Positions 1 through 11,539 of a DNA stretch of 64,000 nucleotides are shown here, in pieces. The notes under the pieces were generated by a model, which was not told where the DNA came from, ran no database searches, and saw only the letters and a program-made list of their open reading frames with translations. Each line of letters starts with the position of its first letter. Position 1 is the stretch's first letter. A program made the position numbers and the translations under genes. This DNA is from Hymenobacter sp. 5317J-9 (GTDB lineage Bacteria; Bacteroidota; Bacteroidia; Cytophagales; Hymenobacteraceae): the NCBI RefSeq assembly GCF_022921075.1, contig NZ_CP095050.1, positions 4,588,001 through 4,652,000 on the forward strand, given 5' to 3'.

Positions 1-3000
1 AAGGCCGCCGTACCGAGCGTAGCTGTAGCGCCGCCGCAGATGGTCACGGCCGGGCCCGCGTTGGCGATGGCCGCCGGAGCCACGGTCACGGTAGCCGTGG
101 CCGTAACGGCCGCACAGCCACCAGCCGCGGCCACCGTATTGGTCACGGTGTAAGTACCGGGCGTCGAAGAAGCCAGCGTAATGGCGCCCGTGGTGGCATT
201 AAGCGTCAGGCCCGTGGTCGAGGTGAACGTGCCCGCGGTGGCGCCCGTGGCCAGGGAAACGGTTGGGTTAGTGGTGCCGCTCACGCAGAACGTGGGCGTA
301 CCCGTGCCGTAGCTGAACGTGGCCACCGGGGCCGCCGTCACCGTCACCGAAGCCGTGGCCGACGAGGGGCAGGTGCCGCCCACACTGTACGTCACGGTGT
401 AGGTGCCGGGCGTCGAGCTCGCGAGGGTGATAGCACCCGTGGTGGCATTAATCGTCAAGCCCGTGGTCGAAGAGAAGGTCCCGCCGGCCGTACCCGTCAC
501 CGTCGCAACGGGATTGGTGGCACCGCTCACGCAGTAGGTAGCGGCCGGGTACGTGAACGTGGCCGTGGTGGCTGGGTTCACCGTCACGGTAGTGGCCGTC
601 GAGGTAGCCGAGCAGCCGCTGGCGTTGGTCACCACCACGGTATAGGAACCGGAGGCAATGGCCGTGAAAGTGTTGGCAGCCGCAGCGGCGCCCAGGCTGG
701 TGGTGCCGTTGAAGAACTGGTAGGTGTTGCCCGCGCCGGCCGGCGCCGTGAGCACCACCGAGCCGCCCGCGCAGAACGTGGTGGGCGTGGTGGTCGTCAG
801 GGTTGCCGTGGGGGCGGCGTTGATGGTCACGCTGGTGGTGGCCGTGGCGGCGGCGCAGCCACCGGCTGCGGCAATGGTGTTGGTCACGGTGTAGGTGCCG
901 GCCGCGCTGGTGGCCAGGTTGATGGCACCCGTAGTAGCATTAATGACCAGACCCGTGCCCGAGGCCGAGAACGTACCACCGCTGGCTCCCGTGGCAAACA
1001 CCGGTGCCGGCGTGGCCGTACCGCCCGCGCAATAGGCCGTGCTGGCGTAAGTGAACGTGGCCACCGGCGCAGCAGTCACGGTCACGGTAGCGGTGGCCGA
1101 CGAGGGGCAGGTGCCACCTACGCTATAGGTAACCGTGTAAGTACCCAGGGTCGAAGCAGCCAGGTTGATGGCGCCCGTAGTAGCGTTGATGGTCAGGCCC
1201 GAAGTGGAGCTGAACGTGCCGCCGGTGGTGCCCGTCACCGTGGGCGTGGGGTTGGTGCCGCTGGTGCAGTAAGTGGTGCCGCTGTAGGCGAAGGTGGCCG
1301 TGGTGGCCGGGTTTACCGTCACCGTGGCAGCCGTCGAGGTAGCCGAGCAGCCGCTGGCGTTGGTCACCACCACCGTGTACGAACCCGCGGCCGTGGCCGT
1401 GAGCGTGTTGGTGGCCGACGCCGCCCCCAGGCTGGTGGTGCCGTTGAAGAACTGGTAGGTGTTGCCCGCGCCGGCCGGCGCCGTGAGCACCACCGAGCCG
1501 CCCGCGCAGAACGTAGTAGGGCCGCCGGCCGTGAGCGTGGCCGTCGGGGCCGGACGCACCGTCACCGTTACGGGCGTGGAGTACACTTGGCGGCCATCCG
1601 AAGTCAGGATAACGGCCCGGTAGGTGGTGGTAGCCGTCAGGTTGGTAAAGGTGAGCGTGGCGGTGGTGTTGACGGGCGATACCGGCGTAAAGCCCGTGCC
1701 GTTGTCAAACTCGTAGTTGAGGATGGTGCCCACGTTGCCGGCCAGCGTGAGGGTGCCCGTGTTGGCGCCGGCGCACACCGGCGCCGTTGCCGAGCTAGTG
1801 AGCGCGCCGCCTTCGGTATTGGCAATAACGAAGTAGTCCTTACCGGGCGTCAGGTCCAGCGTCGACACGATGCCGGTGGGCAGGATGGGCGCCACGGTGG
1901 TGGCGGCCACGGCGGCTCCACCCAGGGAGGCGTAGTCGCCGTTGGCGGTAGCGGCCTGGGCAATAACGGCCGTAGCGGCGTTGCCCACCACGTCATCGGC
2001 GCCGTAGCTCAGTTGCACACGGGCCGCGGCCGGCAAGTTGGCCGAGTTTTCGAGGCGCACGTAGCGGGTCGGGTTCAGGTTGGTAACGGGCGAAATGCCC
2101 TTGCCACCCGTTGCGCCGCCGATTACCGTGGCCGTGAAGGTCTGGTCCGTGCTGGTCGTAATGCCCGATACCACTACCGGGCGCCAGCCGGCCGCGTCGC
2201 CCACGGCGAAGGTGCGGCTGGTAGCCGTCGCGCTATTCACCGTGATGCCCATCGGGCCTTTGATGTAGGCAGAGGCCGAGCCCGTCGGCATCACCGTGGT
2301 GGCGCTGCCGCTGATGAGCCGGTTGCCGGCCGAAGTCGTCACGATGCCGCTCAGCAGGCTCAGCGAGCTGGAGGCCGTCGACGGGCCCACCACGGTCAGG
2401 TCGCCGCCGGCCACCGTAATGCCCTGCGGGTTGTTGAAGTCGGCGTAGTAGAGGCTGCGCGAGGCCGGCACCTCTACGCCCGTGGTGCGCGCGGCCAGCT
2501 CGGGGTTGTAAATCAGGTACAGCCCGCTGGTCGACACGTCGAACGTGGGGGCCACATCAAAATTGCCGGCCGACGAAGTGGGGCTGGTCAGGCCGAAAGA
2601 GACAACGGCCAGGGCCGTCGTGCTGCTCTGCACCGTCAGGTTGTTGGCGTTGATGACGTTGCCGCGGAACATGGCCACGTTGCGCGTGGTGATGGGCATG
2701 CCCACCGTCACGCCCGTGCTGCTGTTCTGAAAGGTGATTTGCAGCAAGGGGCTGGTCACGGTGCCCGTGCCGCCAATGCTTTGCGCCGTGGTGCCTTGGA
2801 AATAAAGGCGGCTGCCAGTGGCCGTGCCCGTCAGGGTGCCGTTGTTGGTGATGGTAGCGCCCAGTTGCAGCAGGATGGCGCCGTTCAGGTTCAGCGTCGC
2901 GCCGGGCGTGATGAGCACCGTGCCGAAGGGGTTGGTCTGCCCGGCAAGCAGCACGCTCTTGGCGTTGGTGGTGTTGTCGATGGCCAGGTTCGGCAGGTTG

Positions 3001-4259
3001 CCCCGCATCCGGAAATCGAAGTTGGTGGCCGTGGCCGTTGTGCCCGCGTTCACGGTGCCGCCGGTGTAGGTGTAAGTGCCCGCCACGTAGTAGTCGAGCG
3101 GCGTGGTGGCCGTGCTGCGCTGCACCAGGTTGATGGCGCCGCCCGAAATAGTACTGGTCCCGTTTACGCCAAACGAGGGCGTGCCAGAGGTGTTGCCGAC
3201 GGTGCTCACGTTAATGGTGCCCGCGCTCATCGTGAAGGTCATGGTGCCCGTCACCGTCGAGGCGCCGGTGAAGTTGGTGAAGCGGCCCACCGTATTTAGC
3301 GTGCCGCCATCCATCGTATACACCGCGTTGGCGCCAAACCCAATGGAGTTGCCGATGCTGCTGCCCACGTTAAACGTACCCGCCGAAATGCGCAGCGAGC
3401 CGTTCACGGTGGGCGAGCCCGTTTGGGCGGCCACCGTGAAGTTAGGGTTGCTCAGCCAGAAGCCGCCCGTGGCCGGAATGACGTAGGAAGCCGCGTTGCT
3501 AAACACCCGGTTGCTGATGGTGGCCGTGCCCGAAATCTTGAGCGTGCCGGTCATGTCGTCCACCGTGTTGGTGGTGATGCGCGTGGAAAGGAAACCGGTG
3601 CCGCTGGTGGTGCTGCCCTGCACCGACAGCGTGGGCAGGTTCATGTCCACGATGTCGGCCCGCACCGATTTGGCCAGCGAAACGGTTTGCAGGTCGGTGG
3701 TGCCGGTGCCGCCAAACGTGACGCTGCCCGCGCCGGTAAAGCGCAAATCGGAGCCGATGGTGCTGCTCGCGCTCAAGTCCAGCGTGCCGTTGTTGGTGAC
3801 GTTGCCGGCCACTTGCAGCGAGTACGCCGTGGTGGTCGAGGTGAGCAGCGAGCCCGTGCTGGCCACCGTGAGCGAGGCGCAGCTAGCGGCCACGTCCAGC
3901 GTGACGGTGGCGCCGCCGGCAATGGTCACGTCGTCGGTGGCGGCGGGCACCACGCCGCCCACCCAGGTGGCCGGGGCGCTCCAGTTGCCGCCCGTGGCCG
4001 TCGAGCTGATGGCCGCCAGACCCCGGCGGGCCGGACCGGTTTTCACCGGCACCATCGCGGCCGGAGCGGCCGTGATGGGCGAGGCAAGCTGCACTTCGAG
4101 AGTAGCCGGCCGCAGCAGGGCGCGGTTTTGGGCGTGGGCGCCCAGGGCCAGGGTGCCCAGAGCCGCCGCCAGCAAAGGCCGCCACAACCGGCCTGTCCCG
4201 GTGGCCCGGCCCTCAACGCGAGTGCCCGCCAATGTGGTAGAATGTAAACGGTGTTTCAT
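1..4259 (-). CDS. Giant secreted Ig-like repeat protein (C-terminus outside window)
   Basis: The reverse strand is open without a stop from an ATG at 4259 to the window edge, giving 1,419 codons; the C-terminus is missing. Residues 1-45 form a signal peptide (arginine-rich start, Leu/Ala core, AHAQ cleavage region). Residues about 88-820 are Thr/Ser/Gly-rich and start with a motif of the type GGNWSAPATWVGG, common in Bacteroidota proteins with beta-helix-like stalks. From about residue 900 there are Ig-like domains, each with a cysteine pair and a closing GTYTVT or GSYTVVV strand. The family role is cell-surface adhesion or secreted matrix, usually exported by the type IX system; the sorting domain would lie off the window. 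Overlapping plus-strand frames are shadows. The reading frame is certain; the exact function is not known. Confidence 0.9.
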   Translation of the reverse strand, partial: MKHRLHSTTLAGTRVEGRATGTGRLWRPLLAAALGTLALGAHAQNRALLRPATLEVQLASPITAAPAAMVPVKTGPARRGLAAISSTATGGNWSAPATWVGGVVPAATDDVTIAGGATVTLDVAASCASLTVASTGSLLTSTTTAYSLQVAGNVTNNGTLDLSASSTIGSDLRFTGAGSVTFGGTGTTDLQTVSLAKSVRADIVDMNLPTLSVQGSTTSGTGFLSTRITTNTVDDMTGTLKISGTATISNRVFSNAASYVIPATGGFWLSNPNFTVAAQTGSPTVNGSLRISAGTFNVGSSIGNSIGFGANAVYTMDGGTLNTVGRFTNFTGASTVTGTMTFTMSAGTINVSTVGNTSGTPSFGVNGTSTISGGAINLVQRSTATTPLDYYVAGTYTYTGGTVNAGTTATATNFDFRMRGNLPNLAIDNTTNAKSVLLAGQTNPFGTVLITPGATLNLNGAILLQLGATITNNGTLTGTATGSRLYFQGTTAQSIGGTGTVTSPLLQITFQNSSTGVTVGMPITTRNVAMFRGNVINANNLTVQSSTTALAVVSFGLTSPTSSAGNFDVAPTFDVSTSGLYLIYNPELAARTTGVEVPASRSLYYADFNNPQGITVAGGDLTVVGPSTASSSLSLLSGIVTTSAGNRLISGSATTVMPTGSASAYIKGPMGITVNSATATSRTFAVGDAAGWRPVVVSGITTSTDQTFTATVIGGATGGKGISPVTNLNPTRYVRLENSANLPAAARVQLSYGADDVVGNAATAVIAQAATANGDYASLGGAAVAATTVAPILPTGIVSTLDLTPGKDYFVIANTEGGALTSSATAPVCAGANTGTLTLAGNVGTILNYEFDNGTGFTPVSPVNTTATLTFTNLTATTTYRAVILTSDGRQVYSTPVTVTVRPAPTATLTAGGPTTFCAGGSVVLTAPAGAGNTYQFFNGTTSLGAASATNTLTATAAGSYTVVVTNASGCSATSTAATVTVNPATTATFAYSGTTYCTSGTNPTPTVTGTTGGTFSSTSGLTINATTGAINLAASTLGTYTVTYSVGGTCPSSATATVTVTAAPVATFTYASTAYCAGGTATPAPVFATGASGGTFSASGTGLVINATTGAINLATSAAGTYTVTNTIAAAGGCAAATATTSVTINAAPTATLTTTTPTTFCAGGSVVLTAPAGAGNTYQFFNGTTSLGAAAAANTFTAIASGSYTVVVTNASGCSATSTATTVTVNPATTATFTYPAATYCVSGATNPVATVTGTAGGTFSSTTGLTINATTGAITLASSTPGTYTVTYSVGGTCPSSATASVTVTAAPVATFSYGTGTPTFCVSGTTNPTVSLATGATAGTFTSTTGLTLNATTGAITLASSTPGTYTVTNTVAAAGGCAAVTATATVTVAPAAIANAGPAVTICGGATATLGTAA
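91..1560 (-). repeat. Two tandem 735-bp in-frame repeat units within the adhesin gene
   Basis: The coding sequence repeats with a period of 735 bp (245 codons). The stretch encoding FCAGGSVVLTAPAGAGNTYQ occurs at about 1515 and again at about 780. Each unit holds three successive Ig-like domain types: one ending GSYTVVVTNASGCSA, one with GGTFSS and TINATTGAI followed by YSVGGTCPSSAT, and one ending in an AAAGGCAA motif. Divergence is mostly at third positions, so the units are old or under selection rather than a recent duplication. The array appears to lead into a further domain (ANAGPAVTICGG) near the left edge. Confidence 0.85.
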
Positions 4260-4807
4260 CAATAAAAGAAAATGGTGGGAAGAAAATGGCAACAACAAAC
4301 GATTGCGGCCCCGTGCCAGCGGCCGCCCGTTAAATGGCAAATCAGTAGGGAGCAAGGAATACACCGCCAGCAGCGGGTGTAGCAACCTCAATACTCGTGC
4401 TTTTTAATAGCAAAACACCGAGGCAAATACCAGGTAAAGATGGTGGGTATCTTGTCCTTTACCGCTCGTGCTGGGTAAAAATATTTTCCCGCTGTCTTCC
4501 AGACAACGAGCCGGCCTTTGCCGCCATCCGGCCGGCTATTGTGCCTGCGCCCGGCAAGGCCCCCCAACAACCTGCGTCTGCTTGAGTGATGGGTTCCATT
4601 TGAAGTAAAAACTTAGAATTATCAGACTTTATAAGACAGCAGAAGTGGCTTTACAAACATAGTTAAAGCTCATATAACACGGCTTTACCACTAACAAACA
4701 CACCCAATAATCCGACTTTACACCAGCAAGCTCACTATTTGGTGGCTGGCGCGGGGCCCTCGTACTTCGTCCCATCAATCACCCCAACCATTCAACTGCC
4801 AGCCCCC
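4260..4807. other. Divergent intergenic region, 548 bp
   Basis: The gap separates the adhesin gene (leftward) from a small exported protein gene (rightward) and must hold both promoters. GC content drops markedly at 4590-4740. I see no perfect TANNTTTG element in either direction. Two overlapping open frames of about 60 codons (4388-4570 reverse, 4397-4585 forward) have no signal peptide, recognisable domain or ribosome binding site, and I do not call them genes. Confidence 0.5.
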
Positions 4808-5299
4808 ATGTTTCGCCACACCCTGCTCCTCGCCCTGTTTGCCGCCTCTGCATCGGCCCAAACCCTTCCCTCCACCTCTACCGCCGCCGACTCAGCCCTG
4901 ACGGTTGCTCCGGCCCCGGCTGGCCGCACGGCCGCCGATACGGTGCGGGCCCTGCACCGCTTGTTTGCCAAGCGCCGCAAGGTGGGCAACGTTCTTACCA
5001 TCGGTGCCGTGGCTGCTGACCTGACTGCCGCAGGCGTTTCGGCGGCGGCCGAAGAACGCTCGCAACGCACCGCCAGCACCGGCAGCAGCGGATACGGGTG
5101 GGGGCCTGGCCCGTTCACCATTGGCTTTGGCGGGTACGCCGTGATTTACGGCGTGATAGCGGCACCCGTCATGGGCGTGGGCATTCAGCAGCTCATTGCC
5201 TACGGCCCCAAGCGCGAAGCCAAAATCGTGGCGCAGTACGAAGCCAACCGCCAACTGCCGGCCAAAATTCGCCGGCAGCTACGCCCCTACCTGCGCTAA
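4808..5299 (+). CDS. Small exported membrane-associated protein, paralogue of the next gene
   Basis: A 163-residue protein of unknown function. The ATG at 4808 is preferred to an in-frame start at 4739 because it opens directly with a signal peptide (MFRHTLLLALFAASASAQ, cleavage after SAQ). After a low-complexity linker comes the motif DTVRALHRLFAKRR, then a glycine/alanine-rich hydrophobic stretch (about residues 57-75), a Gly-rich loop, a second hydrophobic segment (about 105-130) and a basic tail (REAKIVAQYEANRQLPAKIR). The same order of motifs is found in the protein at 5427-5834, so the two are paralogues. An inner or outer membrane-linked role is possible; I do not recognise a named family. 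Confidence 0.8.
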   Translation: MFRHTLLLALFAASASAQTLPSTSTAADSALTVAPAPAGRTAADTVRALHRLFAKRRKVGNVLTIGAVAADLTAAGVSAAAEERSQRTASTGSSGYGWGPGPFTIGFGGYAVIYGVIAAPVMGVGIQQLIAYGPKREAKIVAQYEANRQLPAKIRRQLRPYLR

Positions 5300-5308
5300 A
5301 GCGGTACC

Positions 5309-5329
5309 GGCCGGCGCCTTGCGCCGGCC
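5309..5329 (+). terminator. GC-rich hairpin after the first paralogue
   Basis: A perfect 9-bp stem (GGCCGGCGC, loop CTT, GCGCCGGCC) begins 9 bp after the stop codon. No T-run follows, so it is either a weak terminator or an mRNA 3'-end stabiliser. Confidence 0.4.
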
Positions 5330-5348
5330 CACATCGGGCGACGCCGCG

Positions 5349-5356
5349 TAGCTTTG
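5349..5356 (+). promoter_or_regulatory. Bacteroidota -7 element for the 5427 gene
   Basis: TAGCTTTG matches the TANNTTTG consensus and lies 71 bp upstream of the ATG at 5427. No clear TTTG -33 box is seen at the expected distance. Confidence 0.45.
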
Positions 5357-5426
5357 TTGCGAAAACTGTCCTATTTCCAACAAGCTAAAAACCCGACGCA
5401 AACGACGTCGAATCCGTGCGTTACCC

Positions 5427-5834
5427 ATGAAGAAAACCCTACTCAGTGCCGGCCTGCTGTTCGGCCTTGTCTTTAGCGCCCACGCCCAGCAGCCGGCCGG
5501 CCCCGAAACCATGCGTACGCACGCCGACACGGTGCAGGCCCTGCACAACCTCTTCGGCAAGCACCGCACGGGCGGCATCATCTGGTCGGGCATCGGGGCG
5601 GCCGTGGCCGTGCGCGTGGCCACGGCCAGCGCTTCCGGCGACGGCGGCGGCAACGCCGGTGGCACGGCCGTGGGCATTGGGGTGCTGGGTGGCGTTCCGG
5701 CCCTAATTGGCGTGGGCAAGCTGCTGCGCTTCAGCAGCAGCCGGGAGGCGGCCGCCATTGCCGCCTACGACGCCGGCAAAGCCCTGCCCCGCTACGTGCA
5801 AAAACGGTTGGTGACGAAGTATTTCAGCCGGTAG
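5427..5834 (+). CDS. Small exported membrane-associated protein, second paralogue
   Basis: A 135-residue protein of unknown function with a clear signal peptide (MKKTLLSAGLLFGLVFSAHAQ). It shares with the upstream protein the motif DTVQALHNLFGKHR, a central pair of Gly/Ala-rich hydrophobic segments (about residues 50-68 and 78-98), and a C-terminal REAAAIAAYDAGKALP stretch followed by a basic end. The loop between the segments is a short Gly/Ser run. Both genes are transcribed the same way and are separated by 127 bp with their own hairpin and -7 element, so they are probably separate transcripts from a tandem duplication. The family is not recognised. Confidence 0.8.
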   Translation: MKKTLLSAGLLFGLVFSAHAQQPAGPETMRTHADTVQALHNLFGKHRTGGIIWSGIGAAVAVRVATASASGDGGGNAGGTAVGIGVLGGVPALIGVGKLLRFSSSREAAAIAAYDAGKALPRYVQKRLVTKYFSR

Positions 5835-5854
5835 TCGCGCTGGCACCACTACTT

Positions 5855-5892
5855 CAAACGGTCCCGCTGGCAATTGCCGGTGGGGCCGTTTG
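5855..5892. terminator. Hairpin between convergent genes
   Basis: CAAACGG (5855) pairs with CCGTTTG (5886), with further CCC/GGG pairing inside. It sits between the stop codons of convergent genes and may end transcription both ways. T-runs are short, so strength is uncertain. Confidence 0.5.
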
Positions 5893-5904
5893 GGTACTAC
5901 CACT

Positions 5905-7614
5905 TTAGAATATTCTTATTCCTTCGCCCTCCAGCACGTTGGCGCAGGGCTCCAGCTTGGGCGCTACCAGGGAAAAATATTGCGTAGCCGATTTAAAATC
6001 GGGCAAAGAATACAACTTGTTTTTTTCGGCGTTGTACACCAGCAACTGTGGGCTGTACGGGTACAAGCGCGACGGAATGGTGTAGACGTAGGTGCTTATT
6101 CCTGACGCATTATAGGTCATCCGGCGGGTTCTCACGTCGGCTTTCACGTCGGCGTTGTAATGCATGGTCAGTGCGCCGCTCAAGTCCCAATGGCAATCAA
6201 AAACGGGCGCCGGGCCCACGTAAGGGCACTGTCCGTCGAGCAGGATGGTGCTGTTTTTTCCGAGCCCGGGCGCAATGGCGTAAATTTTATCGAGCACCGC
6301 CAATTGCTGCGCATAGGACTGCGCGAAGAAATTCGATATCGTGCAATTGATGATGTAGCCGCTGCAGGCCACTGCTGCCAGCACCAGGCTAAAAACAGTG
6401 CTTCTGAGCGTTTTGGGTTTCACAAAGGAGCACAACAATCCGGCAGCCCCGACAAAGCAAATGGCCACGCCAATTGCAGCCGCAACCGTAATTCTGTTGG
6501 AAATTCCGGCCGCCGAAACCTGGAAATTAGAAGTAACCAGAAAGGCCGCGTAGCCGCCAACATACACTACTATTCCGGCTCCGATAAGCTTCAGCCAATC
6601 ACTCTTTTTGACGGCATCGGCACCGACATTAAACAAGTAGTAAACAATTGCCGCAAACAGCGCTGCGCCGGTGAGCAAAATGCGCGGGTTGTAGTAGTCC
6701 CTAACAATTTTCCAGAGGATGACCGGCTGCTTCGCCCCATACACCCAGAAGTCGTTCGCAAGAACAGCTCTGAGTATACGAGCCACATGCATGAGGTAAG
6801 AACCCGCAATGCCGCCCGTTCTTTCCGACAGCAGAAACTTATAGGCAATACTTGCCGCAAACAGCAAGCCGGTGCAGAGCAGCAGCACATTGCCCGGCCA
6901 ACTGGCTGAGTTGCTATGCAAAGGCGACCGTTTGCGCTGGACGCGGTACAAAATGCAAAAATTGACCAGGAAAAGCGGCACCGCAACCTCATAAGCCAGC
7001 GCACAGGCCACCACGCTAAGCCCGCTGATGGCCAGCCACCACTTCCAACGACCCGCGTTTTCGGCGGCACATACGCACCGCAGGCCGGCATACAAATGCA
7101 GGAAGAGAAACAGGATGCTGATGTTCGCACAAAAGCTGGATAGCCAAAAGCGAGCGGTGGAATAGTGGGGCAGCATGGCGTAAACCAAGGGCAACGCAAC
7201 GACCAGGATTCTGGGCAGCTTGAGGCGTACTAGCGCCAGGTAAAACAGGAGTACGCCCGCAATAAGCGTCAGGAAATTGGCGACGTGATATCCCAATGGG
7301 TTGTTGCCAAAAAGCCAATACAGCAGCGAAAACTCAAGCCCCTGCACCGGCCTGACCACGAACCCATCTATGCGGAATGCCGCAGATAGAATGGCCCCCA
7401 GGCCCTGTGCTCTTGCATTGGTCAGGGTGCCCAATATCCACCAGTCGTCGCTGTAAAAGCCAAGCCTTCGCACGAAATAGCCTTGCAGCACCATCACCAC
7501 TCCGGCCAGAAATAGCAGGTCTGCCGTTTTCCTCTTTCCAGTGTTGGCTTCGCCGCTAATTGCCATTGTTGAAGCGGCCACTTTCGCAACCATTGTATGA
7601 GGAGTTATTTCCAT
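5905..7614 (-). CDS. Polytopic membrane protein, GT-C glycosyltransferase-like
   Basis: About 570 residues with ten or more hydrophobic segments and a soluble C-terminal part of about 120 residues. The first extracytoplasmic loop carries the acidic motif YSDDWW (Asp56, Asp57), the position where GT-C lipid-phosphosugar transferases keep catalytic or metal-binding acids. The next loop has FVVRPVQ and a helix pair typical of these enzymes. I infer transfer of sugars from a lipid carrier to an envelope glycan or protein, but no specific family is certain. The frame extends to a GTG at 7665. I favour the ATG at 7614; ATGs at 7593 and 7566 are also possible. Base composition is lower in GC than most neighbours. 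It has no partner glycan genes alongside. Confidence 0.75.
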   Translation of the reverse strand: MEITPHTMVAKVAASTMAISGEANTGKRKTADLLFLAGVVMVLQGYFVRRLGFYSDDWWILGTLTNARAQGLGAILSAAFRIDGFVVRPVQGLEFSLLYWLFGNNPLGYHVANFLTLIAGVLLFYLALVRLKLPRILVVALPLVYAMLPHYSTARFWLSSFCANISILFLFLHLYAGLRCVCAAENAGRWKWWLAISGLSVVACALAYEVAVPLFLVNFCILYRVQRKRSPLHSNSASWPGNVLLLCTGLLFAASIAYKFLLSERTGGIAGSYLMHVARILRAVLANDFWVYGAKQPVILWKIVRDYYNPRILLTGAALFAAIVYYLFNVGADAVKKSDWLKLIGAGIVVYVGGYAAFLVTSNFQVSAAGISNRITVAAAIGVAICFVGAAGLLCSFVKPKTLRSTVFSLVLAAVACSGYIINCTISNFFAQSYAQQLAVLDKIYAIAPGLGKNSTILLDGQCPYVGPAPVFDCHWDLSGALTMHYNADVKADVRTRRMTYNASGISTYVYTIPSRLYPYSPQLLVYNAEKNKLYSLPDFKSATQYFSLVAPKLEPCANVLEGEGIRIF

Positions 7615-7899
7615 TGACCTGGCGAAAAGCACGGCACAATGATAAGACACGCCATGGATTTGCACTCATTTTTATAAATAATAATATTATTACGGAGAAA
7701 ATACCGCATCAAATCATATATATTCTCGCAAATAATATCTAAAATATGAATACCTTATTTTTTTAATAACCGATTGTAGAAAGCGCTTTATCGAATGACA
7801 AAATTCTCACCAGCATCACGCTGACAGGGCTGTCTCTCCTGCCCCGCCGCCGGGGCCGCCGCGGCCGGGGTAGCGGGAGTTTCTGCCAGAAAGGTTGGT

Positions 7900-8706
7900 T
7901 TATAAACGCTGTCCAGGCTGTGCATGTACCTCTACAATCAGCTTACCATCTCTATCCAGCCATTTCCACCAAGCAACAAGGTCATTCTTAAAGAAAAGCT
8001 GGTATTTACCGAAAGGGCTGGCAAGTTCATACAAGCCATTGCGAGGATTCCCATCCTTTACGATTGCGCCATTTTGGGTAAGCGGCGACGCAGGGTCACT
8101 CCATCCTAATTTCTTTTCCTCCTTCCGGTAAGGTCCGCCATTACCGTCGCCGGGCATGAAATACGACCTACCAATTACCTCTCCAACTGCATTAACCTCT
8201 GTTATAATATACAAATTACCCTCATAGTGGTAGGAGATAAGGTGAACATTAAGTGGGCTTTCCCAGTCGTAGGACCGACCGTATCCATTAGCCTTGCCTA
8301 AATGATAGGGTATCTCCTCCCACAAGATACCATTCATATAACGTTTCTGCATTCCTTCTAGCTTCCCATTTACAAGCACCGTTTCGCTTTCAATAGTACC
8401 GTTTACAACATACCTGTAAACACCATCGGGTATTTTCTCCTTAAATCTGTATCCTATAGCATACACGTGCCCCATGTCTTCGCTCCAGCTTTTCTTTACA
8501 AATACTGTATCAGATTCATTTTCTAAGCGCAAGCTTTTCAATTGTGCTTCACTGTTGGAAGCGTGATTATCTCTGATTCTTATGGTGTGCGTAGGCAGCA
8601 CTGTTTCAGAATTCGACGGCTGTGCACAAACCACTACAGCCATAGAATCAAGCACGGCAAGCATTAATAATCCTAAACATTTATTCACAGAGCGGTTCAT
8701 ATTCAT
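7900..8706 (-). CDS. Exported protein with MORN-like (YwqK-type) repeats
   Basis: A 268-residue protein. The ATG at 8706 is chosen over an upstream frame extension because it starts a signal peptide (MNMNRSVNKC then a hydrophobic run to VVCAQ). The body contains repeated short units of the form DGVYRYVVNGTIESETVLVNGKLEG, AVGEVIGRSYF and DGNPRNGLYELASPFGKYQ, which resemble the MORN-variant repeats of the YwqK/'antitoxin-like' family, usually surface or periplasmic repeat proteins. No catalytic motif is visible. It is less GC-rich than its neighbour clpB and is separated from it by a terminator, so it has its own promoter or depends on readthrough. Confidence 0.7.
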   Translation of the reverse strand: MNMNRSVNKCLGLLMLAVLDSMAVVVCAQPSNSETVLPTHTIRIRDNHASNSEAQLKSLRLENESDTVFVKKSWSEDMGHVYAIGYRFKEKIPDGVYRYVVNGTIESETVLVNGKLEGMQKRYMNGILWEEIPYHLGKANGYGRSYDWESPLNVHLISYHYEGNLYIITEVNAVGEVIGRSYFMPGDGNGGPYRKEEKKLGWSDPASPLTQNGAIVKDGNPRNGLYELASPFGKYQLFFKNDLVAWWKWLDRDGKLIVEVHAQPGQRL

Positions 8707-8731
8707 AGCAGTAAGATATAAACACAAATGC

Positions 8732-8766
8732 AAAAAGCCCCGCCAGCACGACGCTGACGGGGCTTT
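8732..8766 (-). terminator. Rho-independent terminator after clpB
   Basis: On the reverse strand AAAGCCCCGTCAGC, a GTCGT loop and GCTGGCGGGGCTTTTT form a strong stem followed by a T-run, 25 bp after the clpB stop. Confidence 0.85.
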
Positions 8767-8790
8767 CCCATTCATAAAGCCAACCGACAA

Positions 8791-11400
<2,610 letters not shown>

Positions 11401-11539
11401 TTTGGGTTGTCTCTAAGTAGGTGCTTCGGGTTAGGAAGTTGTACGTAGGGACTAGCAAATGGGGTGCGAGAGTGGGTTTTCGGACTTTTTGGCGGGAAAC
11501 GCGAATTTCAATAATGCATGCACTAACAATTTGTCATTA

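Noticed and set aside
1587..3299. 570-codon open frame on the plus strand
   Set aside because: It lies antisense within the adhesin gene and encodes only Gly/Arg/His/Ala-rich sequence, as expected for the shadow of GC-rich codons.
4388..4585. Two overlapping 60-codon frames in the intergenic region
   Set aside because: No signal peptide, domain, ribosome binding site or composition bias.
7838..7872. GC-rich sequence as another copy of the 13-15 kb repeat
   Set aside because: It is rich in CCG/GCC runs but shares no ordered core with the repeat on either strand.
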